Part shown: positions 1 to 8,018 of the stretch, one piece after another
Layout of the letters: every line of letters begins with the position of its first letter
Position numbering within the stretch: the stretch's first letter is position 1
DNA from: Candidatus Gastranaerophilales bacterium
Lineage (GTDB): Bacteria; Cyanobacteriota; Vampirovibrionia; Gastranaerophilales; Gastranaerophilaceae
Direction of reading: 5' to 3'
DNA length: 64,000 nucleotides
Assembly (NCBI GenBank): GCA_944323135.1
Contig: CALURI010000009.1
Coordinates: 33,456 to 97,455, forward strand
Program-made: the position numbers and the translations under genes
Notes under the pieces: generated by a model
Told to the model about the DNA's origin: nothing
Database searches by the model: none
The model's input: only the letters and a program-made list of their open reading frames with translations

Positions 1-1
1 T

Positions 2-400
2 GCAGAATATGGTGATATCCTGCAAAGTGAACAACGTGTAATTATTTCAGGGAAAGTTAACAGAAGATCTGATGACGAACCTCCTTCTTTAATTGTAGAA
101 ACAGTTAAAACAGTAGACAACTCAAATATTTTTACAATAACACTTCTTGATGACTTTAAATTTGAAGAAGTTGTACTTTTAAAAAATATTCTCTGTCAAC
201 ATTCAGGCTCAGATCCTGTAATGTTTAAGCTAAAAGATATAGATACAGATGTAAAAATCTTATCAGCATCAATTTTTTGGGTAGAAAGTTCAAATGAATT
301 AGTAAATCAATTAAAAAAACAATTTGGTGAAAGGCTTGAAACCAGTATAAGTTCTATGGATACAAGTGAAGAACAACAAAAAGAACCAACCGTAGTATAA
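2..400 (+). CDS. dnaE: DNA polymerase III alpha subunit, C-terminal fragment (5' end outside window)
   Basis: This open frame enters from the left edge and ends in TAA at 398-400, giving 132 residues. It starts with a segment of the type ISGKVNRRSDDEPPSLIVE, which matches the OB-fold region near the C-terminus of replicative polymerase III alpha, where a phrase like GRV-R-DEPP-LIVE is typical. The rest resembles the last beta-rich domain, with a polar tail rich in Ser, Glu and Gln. The polymerase active site lies outside the window, so the assignment rests on the tail only. A tRNA-Gly gene follows 62 bases downstream on the same strand. Confidence 0.7.
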   Translation, partial: AEYGDILQSEQRVIISGKVNRRSDDEPPSLIVETVKTVDNSNIFTITLLDDFKFEEVVLLKNILCQHSGSDPVMFKLKDIDTDVKILSASIFWVESSNELVNQLKKQFGERLETSISSMDTSEEQQKEPTVV

Positions 401-462
401 AATAATAAAAAAAAGACTTGCAAAAAAAAAATGTTTATGTAATACTAAATTAGTAGCCCAAT

Positions 463-537
463 GCGGGGGTAATTCAGTGGTAGAATGCCTCCTTGCCAAG
501 GAGGATGTCGCGAGTTCGAGCCTCGTCTCCCGCTCCA
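463..537 (+). tRNA. tRNA-Gly (GCC)
   Basis: The acceptor arms GCGGGGG and CTCCCGC pair with one G-T wobble. The D arm has AATTCAGTGGTAGAAT, the anticodon loop is TTGCCAA (anticodon GCC) on a CCTCC/GGAGG stem, and the T arm contains GTTCGAG. The discriminator is T534 and the CCA end is encoded at 535-537. A terminator hairpin follows at once. Confidence 0.95.
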
Positions 538-539
538 TT

Positions 540-569
540 AAAAAGACCCAATATAAATTGGGTCTTTTT
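540..569 (+). terminator. Rho-independent terminator of tRNA-Gly(GCC)
   Basis: AAAAAGACCCAAT pairs with ATTGGGTCTTTTT around a short AT loop, and the 3' arm ends in five T residues. It sits directly after the tRNA. Confidence 0.85.
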
Positions 570-850
570 AATTTATTGAGATATTTGCGAGGAGTTGCCA
601 ATTGCAAGTTCGACGGATTTGCTGACGGATGGGGCGAACGAAGTGAAACAAATCAGAATAGCTAACAGATTGAACATACTGTGGCAATGCCACTAATGCA
701 AAATTCTGTGAGCGTGGAGCAAATCAAAAAGAAGCCTCGCCTCCCGTTTCATAAAAAAATGGCTGAAAATAGGGCTCTTTTTTATTTTCATATACTTGCA
801 TGATTTTATTAAATTTGCTAAAATAACATCGTTATATAGTTCAATATTAT
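570..850. other. Intergenic stretch with a decayed tRNA fragment
   Basis: No convincing gene is present. The stretch is less AT-rich than its surroundings. It holds a short hairpin (GTGGC-AAT-GCCAC near 680-692) and a degenerate copy of the preceding tRNA-Gly 3' end at 733-752. A TTTGCTAAAAT sequence near 817-827 could be the -10 region of the second tRNA-Gly. Confidence 0.6.
733..752 (+). repeat. Degenerate copy of the tRNA-Gly(GCC) 3' end
   Basis: Bases 733-752 (AGCCTCGCCTCCCGTTTCAT) align with 519-538 inside and just past the tRNA (AGCCTCGTCTCCCGCTCCAT) with three mismatches. The two copies are 214 bases apart in the same orientation. This is either the leftover of a duplicated tRNA gene or an old integration-type direct repeat. 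No integrase is nearby. Confidence 0.6.
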
Positions 851-922
851 GCGGAAGTAATTCAGTGGTAGAATGCAACCTTCCCAAGGTTGACGTCGCG
901 GGTTCGAGTCCCGTCTTCCGCT
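851..922 (+). tRNA. tRNA-Gly (CCC)
   Basis: The acceptor arms GCGGAAG and CTTCCGC pair perfectly. The anticodon loop is TTCCCAA (anticodon CCC) on a CAACC/GGTTG stem and the T arm contains GGTTCGAGTCC. The discriminator is T922. CCA is not encoded, unlike the tRNA-Gly(GCC) upstream. Confidence 0.95.
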
Positions 923-941
923 TATTTTAATGAGGGGAAAT

Positions 942-2552
942 ATGAAAAAGAAAGAATATATTATTTTTGGCTTAACAATTCTACTTGCGATTATTTTAAG
1001 AATATTATTTATCGATAAACCTGCAGGATTTTGGCACAATGAAATGGTTATGTATAATCAAACTATCGCAGGAGGGCCTTTAGACATTATTAAAGCGGCA
1101 GTTGATGCTGATGTTCATTTCCCTTTATATCAACTCATGCTTGCAGTGTGGATGAAAATTTTTGGAAATGGAGATATAACTATAAGATTATTTTCAGTCC
1201 TTGCCGGAGTTTTAAATGTAGTTATGGCATTTTTTGTCGGTAAAGAAATTAAAAATAACAAAACCGGAAACATTTTTGCATTCTTAACAGCTATAAATTC
1301 AACTTTAATCTTCTACTCTCAAGAAGTTAAATTTTATATATTTTTAGCATTATTTGTAACAATATCGCTGTATTTTATAATTAGAATTCTAAAATATAAT
1401 AAAAATATTGACTACGCGGGCTATATCATATCTAATGCAGCGATAGTCTACACATTTACTATTGGAGTTTTATATGTTATTGCACAAGGGATTATTGTGC
1501 TTGCATATATTTTATGGAAAAACAAAGATATTTTAAAAAGATTTTTGATATCAAATATTATATTAATTGGTATTATATCTCCTTTTGCAATTTATATATT
1601 AACTCACATGGATAAATATGAAGGCGCAAATTGGATATTCACAAGTAATATTTATACAACATTTGTTTTAATTCAAAATTATTTTTCACCATATTTAATA
1701 GGTATTTATAACAATCCAAAAATTTACATTCCTACTTTCGGAATTCTACAAATAATATTTATTTATATTCCAGTAGGGATTGCAATATTTTCAATGTACA
1801 AAGCAATTAAAGCAGACAACAGAAATTATTTAATATTGGCACTACCACTTTTGTTCCTCACTTTTGAAATAATTTTATGCATGAATAGCGGTCTTAGAAT
1901 GCTTACAAGATACACAATTCTGGCAATTTGTCCATTCCTTTTGCTTGTAAGCTTAGGCTTAAATGAACTAAGTAAAAAAACACTTAAAATATTAATAAGC
2001 TATCTTCTGATAATTAATATATTCTATCTTGTCTTATCTCCGATAAGTGCCGTAAGAGGATACAGGGAATTAGGAGAAAAACCTACAGCAATTGTATTAA
2101 ATAACAATAAAATAAATGATAATGACACTATAATTCTGGCGCTAAGAAAAAATGATTTTGATAAATACTTACCAAACTATCAAGGAAGGGAATTCAGTAT
2201 TCTCCAAGATTTTGTCCATCAACCGTATTCGATGAATTCTCAAGTTCAAGATAAATATGAGAAATACAAAGATTACGTTTTAAATAAAGAATTAATAAAT
2301 CAAGACTTTGAAAAAGATTTTGTAAAAAAAGTAATTGAACCTATGAATAAACAATCCCGAATTTTCTATATATGGGATGAAAATTATAATTCTTACCCGC
2401 TAAAAACATTAGAAGAATATAAAGAAATACCTGTAATGACAGGCAGTATTTCGAGGATGAATGCAGAAGCATTTATGATTTGCCAAAAATATTTAAAAAT
2501 AAAATCAGCAACAAAACTAAAATATTACAGAATTTTTATTTTTGAAAAATAA
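942..2552 (+). CDS. GT-C fold glycosyltransferase, ArnT/PMT-like membrane protein
   Basis: The 536-residue protein has about ten to twelve hydrophobic segments and a soluble C-terminal part of about 150 residues. This is the layout of polyprenyl-phosphate-dependent glycosyltransferases (GT39/GT83-like) that decorate lipid or protein on the outer face of the inner membrane. I chose ATG 942 because GAGGGG at 932-937 is a good Shine-Dalgarno for it. The in-frame ATG at 930 would place that site inside the gene. In the first periplasmic loop, where the family normally has an Asp-Glu pair, the sequence reads WHNEMVMYN, so the expected Asp is Asn. It begins 19 bases after tRNA-Gly and meets the next gene tail to tail with two bases between. 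Substrate unknown. Confidence 0.7.
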   Translation: MKKKEYIIFGLTILLAIILRILFIDKPAGFWHNEMVMYNQTIAGGPLDIIKAAVDADVHFPLYQLMLAVWMKIFGNGDITIRLFSVLAGVLNVVMAFFVGKEIKNNKTGNIFAFLTAINSTLIFYSQEVKFYIFLALFVTISLYFIIRILKYNKNIDYAGYIISNAAIVYTFTIGVLYVIAQGIIVLAYILWKNKDILKRFLISNIILIGIISPFAIYILTHMDKYEGANWIFTSNIYTTFVLIQNYFSPYLIGIYNNPKIYIPTFGILQIIFIYIPVGIAIFSMYKAIKADNRNYLILALPLLFLTFEIILCMNSGLRMLTRYTILAICPFLLLVSLGLNELSKKTLKILISYLLIINIFYLVLSPISAVRGYRELGEKPTAIVLNNNKINDNDTIILALRKNDFDKYLPNYQGREFSILQDFVHQPYSMNSQVQDKYEKYKDYVLNKELINQDFEKDFVKKVIEPMNKQSRIFYIWDENYNSYPLKTLEEYKEIPVMTGSISRMNAEAFMICQKYLKIKSATKLKYYRIFIFEK

Positions 2553-2554
2553 AT

Positions 2555-2896
2555 CTACCATTTTTTAAATATAAAAAATGCGGCAAAAACAATAAAAATA
2601 AATCCGACAAGGTAATTCCAGCGAAATTCTTCTTTAAGGTACAGAACGGAAAACACACTGAAAACAACAAGTGTTATAATTTCCTGAATAGTTTTTAATT
2701 GAGCAGCTGAATACACACTACTTCCGATTCTGTTTGCAGGAACTTGAAAACAATATTCAAAAAAAGCAATTCCCCAGCTAATAAGAATAACCGCCCAAAG
2801 GGCAGCAGATTTGTGTTTTAAATGCCCATACCAGGCAAAAGTCATAAATATATTAGAAATTGTTAAAAGCAAAATCGGAGTAAAATACCTTGTCAT
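2555..2896 (-). CDS. DUF486 family small membrane protein (DMT-like)
   Basis: A 113-residue protein made almost wholly of four hydrophobic helices. The phrases FAWYGHLK and ISWGIAFFEYCFQVPANRIG are characteristic of the DUF486/COG3169 family, whose members resemble half-size drug/metabolite transporters and probably dimerise. The length is normal for the family. The start is preceded by AAAGGT. It stands alone, convergent with the glycosyltransferase. Function in the family is unknown. Confidence 0.8.
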   Translation of the reverse strand: MTRYFTPILLLTISNIFMTFAWYGHLKHKSAALWAVILISWGIAFFEYCFQVPANRIGSSVYSAAQLKTIQEIITLVVFSVFSVLYLKEEFRWNYLVGFIFIVFAAFFIFKKW

Positions 2897-2951
2897 CTTT
2901 AATTACCTTTCAAAATTCAAAATTATTATACATCAAATAAGAAAGATAGTA

Positions 2952-2980
2952 TTGACATTTAAATATTTTCTTAATAAAAT
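2952..2980 (+). promoter_or_regulatory. Promoter of tRNA-Thr(TGT)
   Basis: TTGACA (2952-2957), a 17-base spacer and TAAAAT (2975-2980) form a near-consensus sigma-70 promoter. Predicted start is about 2987, just upstream of the tRNA at 2995. Confidence 0.75.
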
Positions 2981-2994
2981 AGTACATGTGACTT

Positions 2995-3066
2995 GCCGAC
3001 TTGGCTCAATGGTAGAGCAACGGTTTTGTAAACCGTAGGTTGTAGGTTCGATTCCTATAGTCGGCA
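2995..3066 (+). tRNA. tRNA-Thr (TGT)
   Basis: The acceptor arms GCCGACT and AGTCGGC pair perfectly. The anticodon loop TTTGTAA gives anticodon TGT, the T arm has GGTTCGATTCC and the discriminator is A. CCA is not encoded. First of three tRNA genes on this strand within 350 bases. Confidence 0.95.
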
Positions 3067-3096
3067 TTTTTCTTGAAAATCAAATAACATTTAATA

Positions 3097-3115
3097 TATT
3101 TGAGCCTTAGTGGCG
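3097..3115 (+). repeat. Partial copy of the tRNA-Thr(GGT) 5' region
   Basis: TATTTGAGCCTTAGTGGCG at 3097-3115 matches 3161-3179 with one mismatch. In the downstream copy the last 12 bases are the first 12 of tRNA-Thr(GGT). The upstream copy loses the tRNA sequence soon after, so it is a truncated remnant 64 bases away. Confidence 0.65.
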
Positions 3116-3167
3116 ATGCTCCACAAGACAAATGTTTGTTAAGTGGAAACTAAGTTAACTTATTTGA

Positions 3168-3239
3168 GCCTTTGTGGCGCAGGGGTAGCGCACTCCCTTG
3201 GTAAGGGAGAGGCCACGGGTTCAAATCCCGTCAAAGGCA
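3168..3239 (+). tRNA. tRNA-Thr (GGT)
   Basis: The acceptor arms GCCTTTG and CAAAGGC pair perfectly. The anticodon loop TTGGTAA gives anticodon GGT on a CTCCC/GGGAG stem. The T arm contains GGTTCAAATCC and the discriminator is A. CCA is not encoded. Confidence 0.95.
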
Positions 3240-3257
3240 TTTTTGAAAATTTAATAT

Positions 3258-3343
<86 letters not shown>

Positions 3344-3347
3344 TTTT

Positions 3348-3376
3348 AAAAGATTTCCGAATAGGGAATCTTTTTT
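3348..3376 (+). terminator. Rho-independent terminator after tRNA-Tyr
   Basis: AAAAGATTTCC pairs with GGGAATCTTTT (one internal mismatch) around GAATA, followed by a run of T. It ends the Thr-Thr-Tyr tRNA cluster. Bases 3377-3516 hold no gene I can support. Confidence 0.8.
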
Positions 3377-3516
3377 GTTTGCAGAAGTGAGATGAGAAGT
3401 ACCATCAGTGGTTCAAGCGGGAGCAAGCTGAGGCTGAAATATTTTGCAAAAGATGTTATCTTGAACTTTCATTTTGTATTCAATAAAATAAGTTTTTACT
3501 ATATTTCAAAAAATTT

Positions 3517-3906
3517 CTATTTTATTTGCTCCGGAGTAATTATCCATAAATCAATATTGTGATAGTTGGCAACTGACCTAACACGATTTATATATTTTTC
3601 ATCACTTTGACCATTTTCAGATATCAAAACAATTCCTGCTTTTTTATGCAACTTTTCTCCATAATACAAAGATTGTCCGATACTTTCTGCCCACTTTTTT
3701 GTAAAATCAAATTCAATTGCATGAGTTTGTGTTACACAATCAACCCTTGTTTTATCAGGCAAAATAACCTCTGTTATACCGTCATTAGTCCTGCACCATG
3801 CATTTTGATATTCTTTTTCATAATACTTATGAGTTTTAGGTGTAGCAGCATACACAGATATTGAAATTATATTCATTATTAAAATCAACAATAAAAATTG
3901 CTTCAT
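3517..3906 (-). CDS. Exported small protein with PD-(D/E)XK nuclease-fold-like core
   Basis: A 129-residue protein. The first 20 residues (MKQFLLLILIMNIISISVYA) form a signal peptide with an A-x-A-like cleavage region, so the mature part is periplasmic or secreted. The mature part contains TRVDCVTQTHAIEFDFTKKW followed by AESIGQSLYYG. The D...E-x-D/K spacing with a following helix carrying Gln resembles the restriction-endonuclease fold. Similar short exported proteins occur in other Gram-negatives, to my knowledge without a proven role. The -10-like TATGAT ends six bases before ATG and there is no Shine-Dalgarno, so the mRNA may be leaderless. Nuclease activity is inference. Confidence 0.6.
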   Translation of the reverse strand: MKQFLLLILIMNIISISVYAATPKTHKYYEKEYQNAWCRTNDGITEVILPDKTRVDCVTQTHAIEFDFTKKWAESIGQSLYYGEKLHKKAGIVLISENGQSDEKYINRVRSVANYHNIDLWIITPEQIK

Positions 3907-3956
3907 GAACTAATCATACATTTTTTTTGATAATTATAAAATTAGCTGAATGTTTA

Positions 3957-5159
3957 TTAATTTTCAATATTTCCAAAAGAATAAATTATTGTTCTGTTAT
4001 ACTTTTCCCCCTTTTTCAAAACAGGTTTTTCATCGAAAGTGTTAATTGAATCTGGAAAAAATTGTGGTTCTACGCACAAAGCAGAATGTTTTTCATATCT
4101 TTTACCATCTTTGCCTAACGGTTGAGAATCTTTTCCTAAATTATTTGCAGTATAAAATTGAAATCCTGGCAAATCAGTTGATACTTTCATATTTATTCCG
4201 GATTTTTCAGATTTTATTCTTGCAACTTCGATTAAAGATTTTCCGTCATAATTATCTACAACAAAATTTTGATCATAACCATTTTTATTCATTTCTGATA
4301 ATTTTTTAGGACTTCTGAAATCAAAGTCAGTACCTTCTACCAATTTTATTTCTCCAGTCGGGATTGCAATTTCATTTACTGGAGTGTATTTAGAAGAATT
4401 TGGCAGTTGAACTATATGTTCCATTACTGAATTTTCATAAGCATTTTCTGCTCCGTCAAGATTAAAATAAGAATGATTTGTTAAATTTAAAATAGTATCA
4501 CTATCAGATTGAGCCTCATATTTTACAGACAAATTATTGTTATTATCAAATTTATATGTCACAGATATATTTACATTAGCAGGATAACCGCCTTCCATAT
4601 CTTTCTTTGTATATGTAAATTTAACCCCGTCTTTTAATACTTCAGCGTTCCAATTTTTAACATCAAGCCCTTCTTTACCGCCATGAGAGTGTGTTTGCCC
4701 GTTATCTTTATTACAATCAAGTTTATATTCTTTTTCTCCCAGCTTAAAGAGTCCTTTATTAATTTTATTTGCACAAGGGCCTATTGTTCCTCCGGCATGG
4801 CCTACCGGAAATTTTTCATAAGGAGTAACAGAATTATATCCTTGAGTAACATCTATTAATTTTCCATTTTTATTAGGGACTTTTATTGAGGTTATTGTTG
4901 CGCCAAAAGATGACAAACTTACACTTGCGCCATTTTTATTTGTAATAGTGTACAATTCCGCTTTAGCACCTGTTTTTTCAATTTTACCAAAAGATTTTTT
5001 CTCAACTTTAATCCCATCATATAAAGAATTACCATGAACAGTTTTTGTAAAAGTATCCCCCATCGGCTGATTAACAAAAAAAGTAGAATTTACAATATTT
5101 TGCAAAACAGGTCTTTGATTATTAGCAAATAAAATATACGGATTAAAATCTATTGGCAT
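3957..5159 (-). CDS. galM: Aldose 1-epimerase (mutarotase) with N-terminal extension
   Basis: This enzyme interconverts alpha and beta anomers of aldoses such as glucose or galactose. The 400-residue protein is about 50-60 residues longer than typical GalM, the extra being at the N-terminus. Active-site landmarks are present: the SHGG region at 158-161, NHSYFNL with His229, DQNFVVD with Asp296, and the catalytic-base segment CVEPQFFPDS with Glu364. The usual GR-ANRI motif reads GPCANKI (126-133), so the substrate-binding Arg is Lys132. The N-terminal 55 residues contain no signal peptide. AAGGAG lies eight bases before ATG. Confidence 0.88.
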   Translation of the reverse strand: MPIDFNPYILFANNQRPVLQNIVNSTFFVNQPMGDTFTKTVHGNSLYDGIKVEKKSFGKIEKTGAKAELYTITNKNGASVSLSSFGATITSIKVPNKNGKLIDVTQGYNSVTPYEKFPVGHAGGTIGPCANKINKGLFKLGEKEYKLDCNKDNGQTHSHGGKEGLDVKNWNAEVLKDGVKFTYTKKDMEGGYPANVNISVTYKFDNNNNLSVKYEAQSDSDTILNLTNHSYFNLDGAENAYENSVMEHIVQLPNSSKYTPVNEIAIPTGEIKLVEGTDFDFRSPKKLSEMNKNGYDQNFVVDNYDGKSLIEVARIKSEKSGINMKVSTDLPGFQFYTANNLGKDSQPLGKDGKRYEKHSALCVEPQFFPDSINTFDEKPVLKKGEKYNRTIIYSFGNIEN

Positions 5160-5324
5160 TCACCACACTCCTTTATGATTGAAAAATCATAACATAAATT
5201 TATAAAACAGAAAATAACGAAAAATTGCTACATTTTTCAAAAGTAACATAACTTTATTAAATATTGCCGTAAGAAGGTTTTACATGTAATATGTTAATGG
5301 AATATTTATATAGGAGAGTAAAGT

Positions 5325-6470
5325 ATGAGAAATTTATTCAAACTAGCGTTATCTGCACTGGTTACATTAGTAATAACCATACCAGCTTTCGCTTACCCTG
5401 ATGTTAATTCTAATCATTGGGCCGCTAAACAAATAGAAATATTAACAGAAAAAGGCGTAATTGTAGGTTATCCTGACGGAACCTTCAAACCTGATGATAA
5501 CGTAAGCAGAGCAGAGTTTGCATCGATGGCTATTAAGGCACTCGGACAAGAACACACTACAGTTGCTCAACCTGTAAAATTTAATGATATTGAACCTGGA
5601 TTTTGGGCTTATGACGCAATCCAAAAAGCTCTATATTTCGATTTAATATCTTGTCCGCCAGAAGGAGAAGCATTTAGACCGGACGACACTGTAACAAGAG
5701 CAGAATCAACAACTGTAGCCGTAAATGCTTTAACAACAGAACAAATAAGTGATCTTAAAGCAAAAGAAGTTCTTTCAAAAAAATATGCAGATGTAAATGA
5801 AGTTCCTGAATCATTTTTAATTCCTGCCGGCAAAGCAGAAATTTTGAATATGCTTGTAACAATTCCATCAGCTGACAAAGCAAAAATAGAAGCAAACAGA
5901 CCTGCAACAAGAGCAGAAGTAGCTGCGATTCTTTATGAAATGATGGAACAGGCAAAACTAAACCCGAATGCAAAACTTGCAGAAGCAATGAGAAAAAAGA
6001 CAGGTAACGGTTATGTTGTAGAAAGTGCATTCGTACAAGGAAGCATAGGAACAATACCTGCAGGTGCAATAGTTCCTGTGAAATTAACAAAATATATAAG
6101 TTCTCAAACTTCACAACCTGGTGATATATATTCAGCTTCAGCTCCAGAAAACTATATAACCAAAGACAAATATATTCTTGTATATAAAGGTTCAGCCTTA
6201 AAAGGACAACTTTTAGATGTAAGAAAAGGTAAATGGTTTGTTAGAAACGGGGTTTTAGTTTTAGACAATTCACTTTTAACAACAAACAATGACCAAACTG
6301 TTTCATTTAACGGCGTTGGAGAAGTTACAAAATACAGAAATTGGTTTATGAAATTTGTCAGAGCAACTCTTAAAGGTGAAAAACTTAATGTTGAACCTGA
6401 AGGTGTTGTATATATTAAACTTTTAAAACCTATAAAAGTTGATTTAACAAACGGTTGGATTTTAGAATAA
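5325..6470 (+). CDS. S-layer homology (SLH) domain envelope protein
   Basis: A 381-residue exported protein. The signal peptide MRNLFKLALSALVTLVITIPAFA is followed at once by SLH repeats. The first (about 24-66) reads YPDVNSNHWAAKQIEILTEK then GVIVGYPDGTFKP-D-VSRAEFA. The second (about 85-130) has FNDIEPGFWAYDAI and FRPDDTVTRAEST. A third is degenerate (about 165-205) and ends with RPATRAEVAAILYEM. SLH domains bind cell-wall or periplasmic polymers, and in cyanobacteria and relatives they occur in outer-membrane anchoring proteins. The C-terminal half (210-381) is beta-rich and lacks an obvious porin barrel. AGGAGA precedes ATG. A terminator follows, so it is monocistronic. Confidence 0.85.
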   Translation: MRNLFKLALSALVTLVITIPAFAYPDVNSNHWAAKQIEILTEKGVIVGYPDGTFKPDDNVSRAEFASMAIKALGQEHTTVAQPVKFNDIEPGFWAYDAIQKALYFDLISCPPEGEAFRPDDTVTRAESTTVAVNALTTEQISDLKAKEVLSKKYADVNEVPESFLIPAGKAEILNMLVTIPSADKAKIEANRPATRAEVAAILYEMMEQAKLNPNAKLAEAMRKKTGNGYVVESAFVQGSIGTIPAGAIVPVKLTKYISSQTSQPGDIYSASAPENYITKDKYILVYKGSALKGQLLDVRKGKWFVRNGVLVLDNSLLTTNNDQTVSFNGVGEVTKYRNWFMKFVRATLKGEKLNVEPEGVVYIKLLKPIKVDLTNGWILE

Positions 6471-6487
6471 TAACTAAAATTAAAGAA

Positions 6488-6527
6488 AAAAAAACAGTTT
6501 CTTTTAAAATAAAGGAGCTGTTTTTTT
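6488..6527 (+). terminator. Rho-independent terminator of the SLH gene
   Basis: AAAAAACAGTTTCTTT pairs through to AAAGGAGCTGTTTTTTT (wobbles allowed) with a TAAAAT loop and a terminal T run. Confidence 0.85.
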
Positions 6528-6563
6528 ATTTATAAAAATTCTCAATAAAACAATAAAAAGAAC

Positions 6564-6591
6564 ACCCGCACCAAGGAGTTAAGATGCGGGT
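6564..6591. other. Stem-loop of unknown role
   Basis: ACCCGCA and TGCGGGT form a perfect 7-base stem around a 14-base loop containing AAGGAGTT. There is no T run on the plus side, so it is not a standard terminator. It lies between the SLH terminator and the TPR gene promoter. Confidence 0.5.
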
Positions 6592-6690
6592 ATTAAATCA
6601 GTAAAAGAGACATCAATCACATTATGAAACATTTAAAAATAAAGTCAAATTTTTGTGGAAAAATTTTTCAATTTATTTTATAATCCTCTT

Positions 6691-7314
6691 ATGAAACGAT
6701 TTTGCTTAATTTTAACTTTAATAATTTTAAGTGCAAATTGTACATTTGCGCTGCCGTTTAATATGAAAAAAGAAGAAAATAAATTTGTACAATCTGACCA
6801 ATATAAAACAGTAACAGAGCAAGCAAATGTTTATTATGCACAAAATGACATAAAAAATGCATTCAATATCCTTTTGACGATCCCGGAAGAAGAGCGTTCC
6901 GCACAAAACTGGCTTTTACTCGGAAACATTTTGCAAGATCAAGGCAAATTTGATGAAGCTGTTTTTATGTACAACAAATCAATTGAAGTGGATAATAAAT
7001 ATTACAAAGCATATTATAATTTAGGTAACGTATACCTTAACGACGGACGACCTAACATGGCCATAGAACAATATAAAAAAGTTATCGATATTAATCCCGA
7101 ATACCCTTATGCACATTATAATTTAGCCTGTGCATATATTAAACTGGGGAAATACACTAAAGCGAAATACGAGCTTTATAATGCAATAGATTTAAAAAAT
7201 ACAATACCTGAATTTCATTACAATTTAGCGTATGTTTTTAAACAATTAAAAAAAGAAAAAGATGCAAAAACATATATTGAATACTATAACAAATTAATAC
7301 AAGATCAAATATAA
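6691..7314 (+). CDS. Exported TPR-repeat protein
   Basis: From ATG 6691 the protein has 207 residues and begins with a clear signal peptide (MKRFCLILTLIILSANCTFA). Four tetratricopeptide repeats follow, with the characteristic phrases NWLLLGNILQDQGKFDEAV, KAYYNLGNVYLNDGRPNMAI, YAHYNLACAYIKLGKYTKA and EFHYNLAYVFKQLKKEKDA. TPRs hold protein partners, so this is a periplasmic scaffold or assembly factor. An in-frame GTG at 6655 would bury the signal peptide behind 12 residues. TATAAT at 6679-6684 ends six bases before ATG 6691, so the transcript is predicted to start on the start codon. The HAD gene follows nine bases after the stop and is probably co-transcribed. Confidence 0.8.
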   Translation: MKRFCLILTLIILSANCTFALPFNMKKEENKFVQSDQYKTVTEQANVYYAQNDIKNAFNILLTIPEEERSAQNWLLLGNILQDQGKFDEAVFMYNKSIEVDNKYYKAYYNLGNVYLNDGRPNMAIEQYKKVIDINPEYPYAHYNLACAYIKLGKYTKAKYELYNAIDLKNTIPEFHYNLAYVFKQLKKEKDAKTYIEYYNKLIQDQI

Positions 7315-7323
7315 AGAGGCATT

Positions 7324-8010
7324 ATGTATAAAGGAATAATTTTTGACTTCAACGGAACATTATTTTGGGATTCTGAAAAGCACCAAGAAGCGTGGAGGGA
7401 ATTTTCAAAACGTTTAAGAGATCATGCATTTACAGACGAAGAAATGCGTGAATATATGTTTGGCAGAACAAATGAAGATATAATTGCATATCTTATAGGG
7501 AAAAAACCATCTCCTGATTTGGTTGAAAAGTTTGCAAAAGAAAAAGAATCTGTCTATAGAGATATGTGCAGAAATGACCAAGAAAACACTGTCCTTGCTC
7601 CGGGAGCAATAGATTTTTTAAATTACCTTGTTGAAAACAATATTCCGCATACAATTGCAACTATGTCAGAAAAAGACAATGTTGAATTTTATATTGAAGA
7701 ATTTAAACTTGCAAAATGGTTTGATATAGAAAAAATTGTTTACGCAGACGGAACAATTCCTGGCAAACCTGCACCGGACATTTATATAAAAGCTGCAGAA
7801 AAATTAAATTTATCCCCACAAGAATGTATTGTAGTTGAAGATGCAATATCAGGGATAGAATCAGCTCAAAAAGCAGGTATCGGGAAAATTATAGCAATAG
7901 CATCAATGGAAAGCATTGATTTGTACAAAAATATTCCTGCCGTTTCACAAATTATCAAAAACTTTGACGAAATCGACAGAAATATTTTAAAAATTCCGAG
8001 TTTAAAATAA
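7324..8010 (+). CDS. HAD-superfamily hydrolase, beta-phosphoglucomutase-like
   Basis: A 228-residue protein of the HAD subfamily I with a helical cap (about 16-85). Motif I is FDFNGTLF with nucleophile Asp8. The second acidic position (normally D-x-D) is Asn10, which removes the usual general acid/base and argues against a simple phosphatase or mutase mechanism. Motif II is the ATMSE segment (Thr/Ser), motif III Lys is in PGKPAPDIY, and motif IV is VVEDAISGIESAQKAG. The substrate cannot be told. It follows the TPR gene by nine bases with an AAGAGG site, so the two look like an operon. Confidence 0.8.
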   Translation: MYKGIIFDFNGTLFWDSEKHQEAWREFSKRLRDHAFTDEEMREYMFGRTNEDIIAYLIGKKPSPDLVEKFAKEKESVYRDMCRNDQENTVLAPGAIDFLNYLVENNIPHTIATMSEKDNVEFYIEEFKLAKWFDIEKIVYADGTIPGKPAPDIYIKAAEKLNLSPQECIVVEDAISGIESAQKAGIGKIIAIASMESIDLYKNIPAVSQIIKNFDEIDRNILKIPSLK

Positions 8011-8018
8011 TTAGAATT

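Noticed and set aside
477..665. Open frame of 62 codons starting inside tRNA-Gly(GCC)
   Set aside because: It overlaps the tRNA and its terminator, and has no family resemblance.
2811..3038. Open frame crossing the DUF486 gene start and tRNA-Thr
   Set aside because: It runs antisense to a recognised gene and into a tRNA and promoter.
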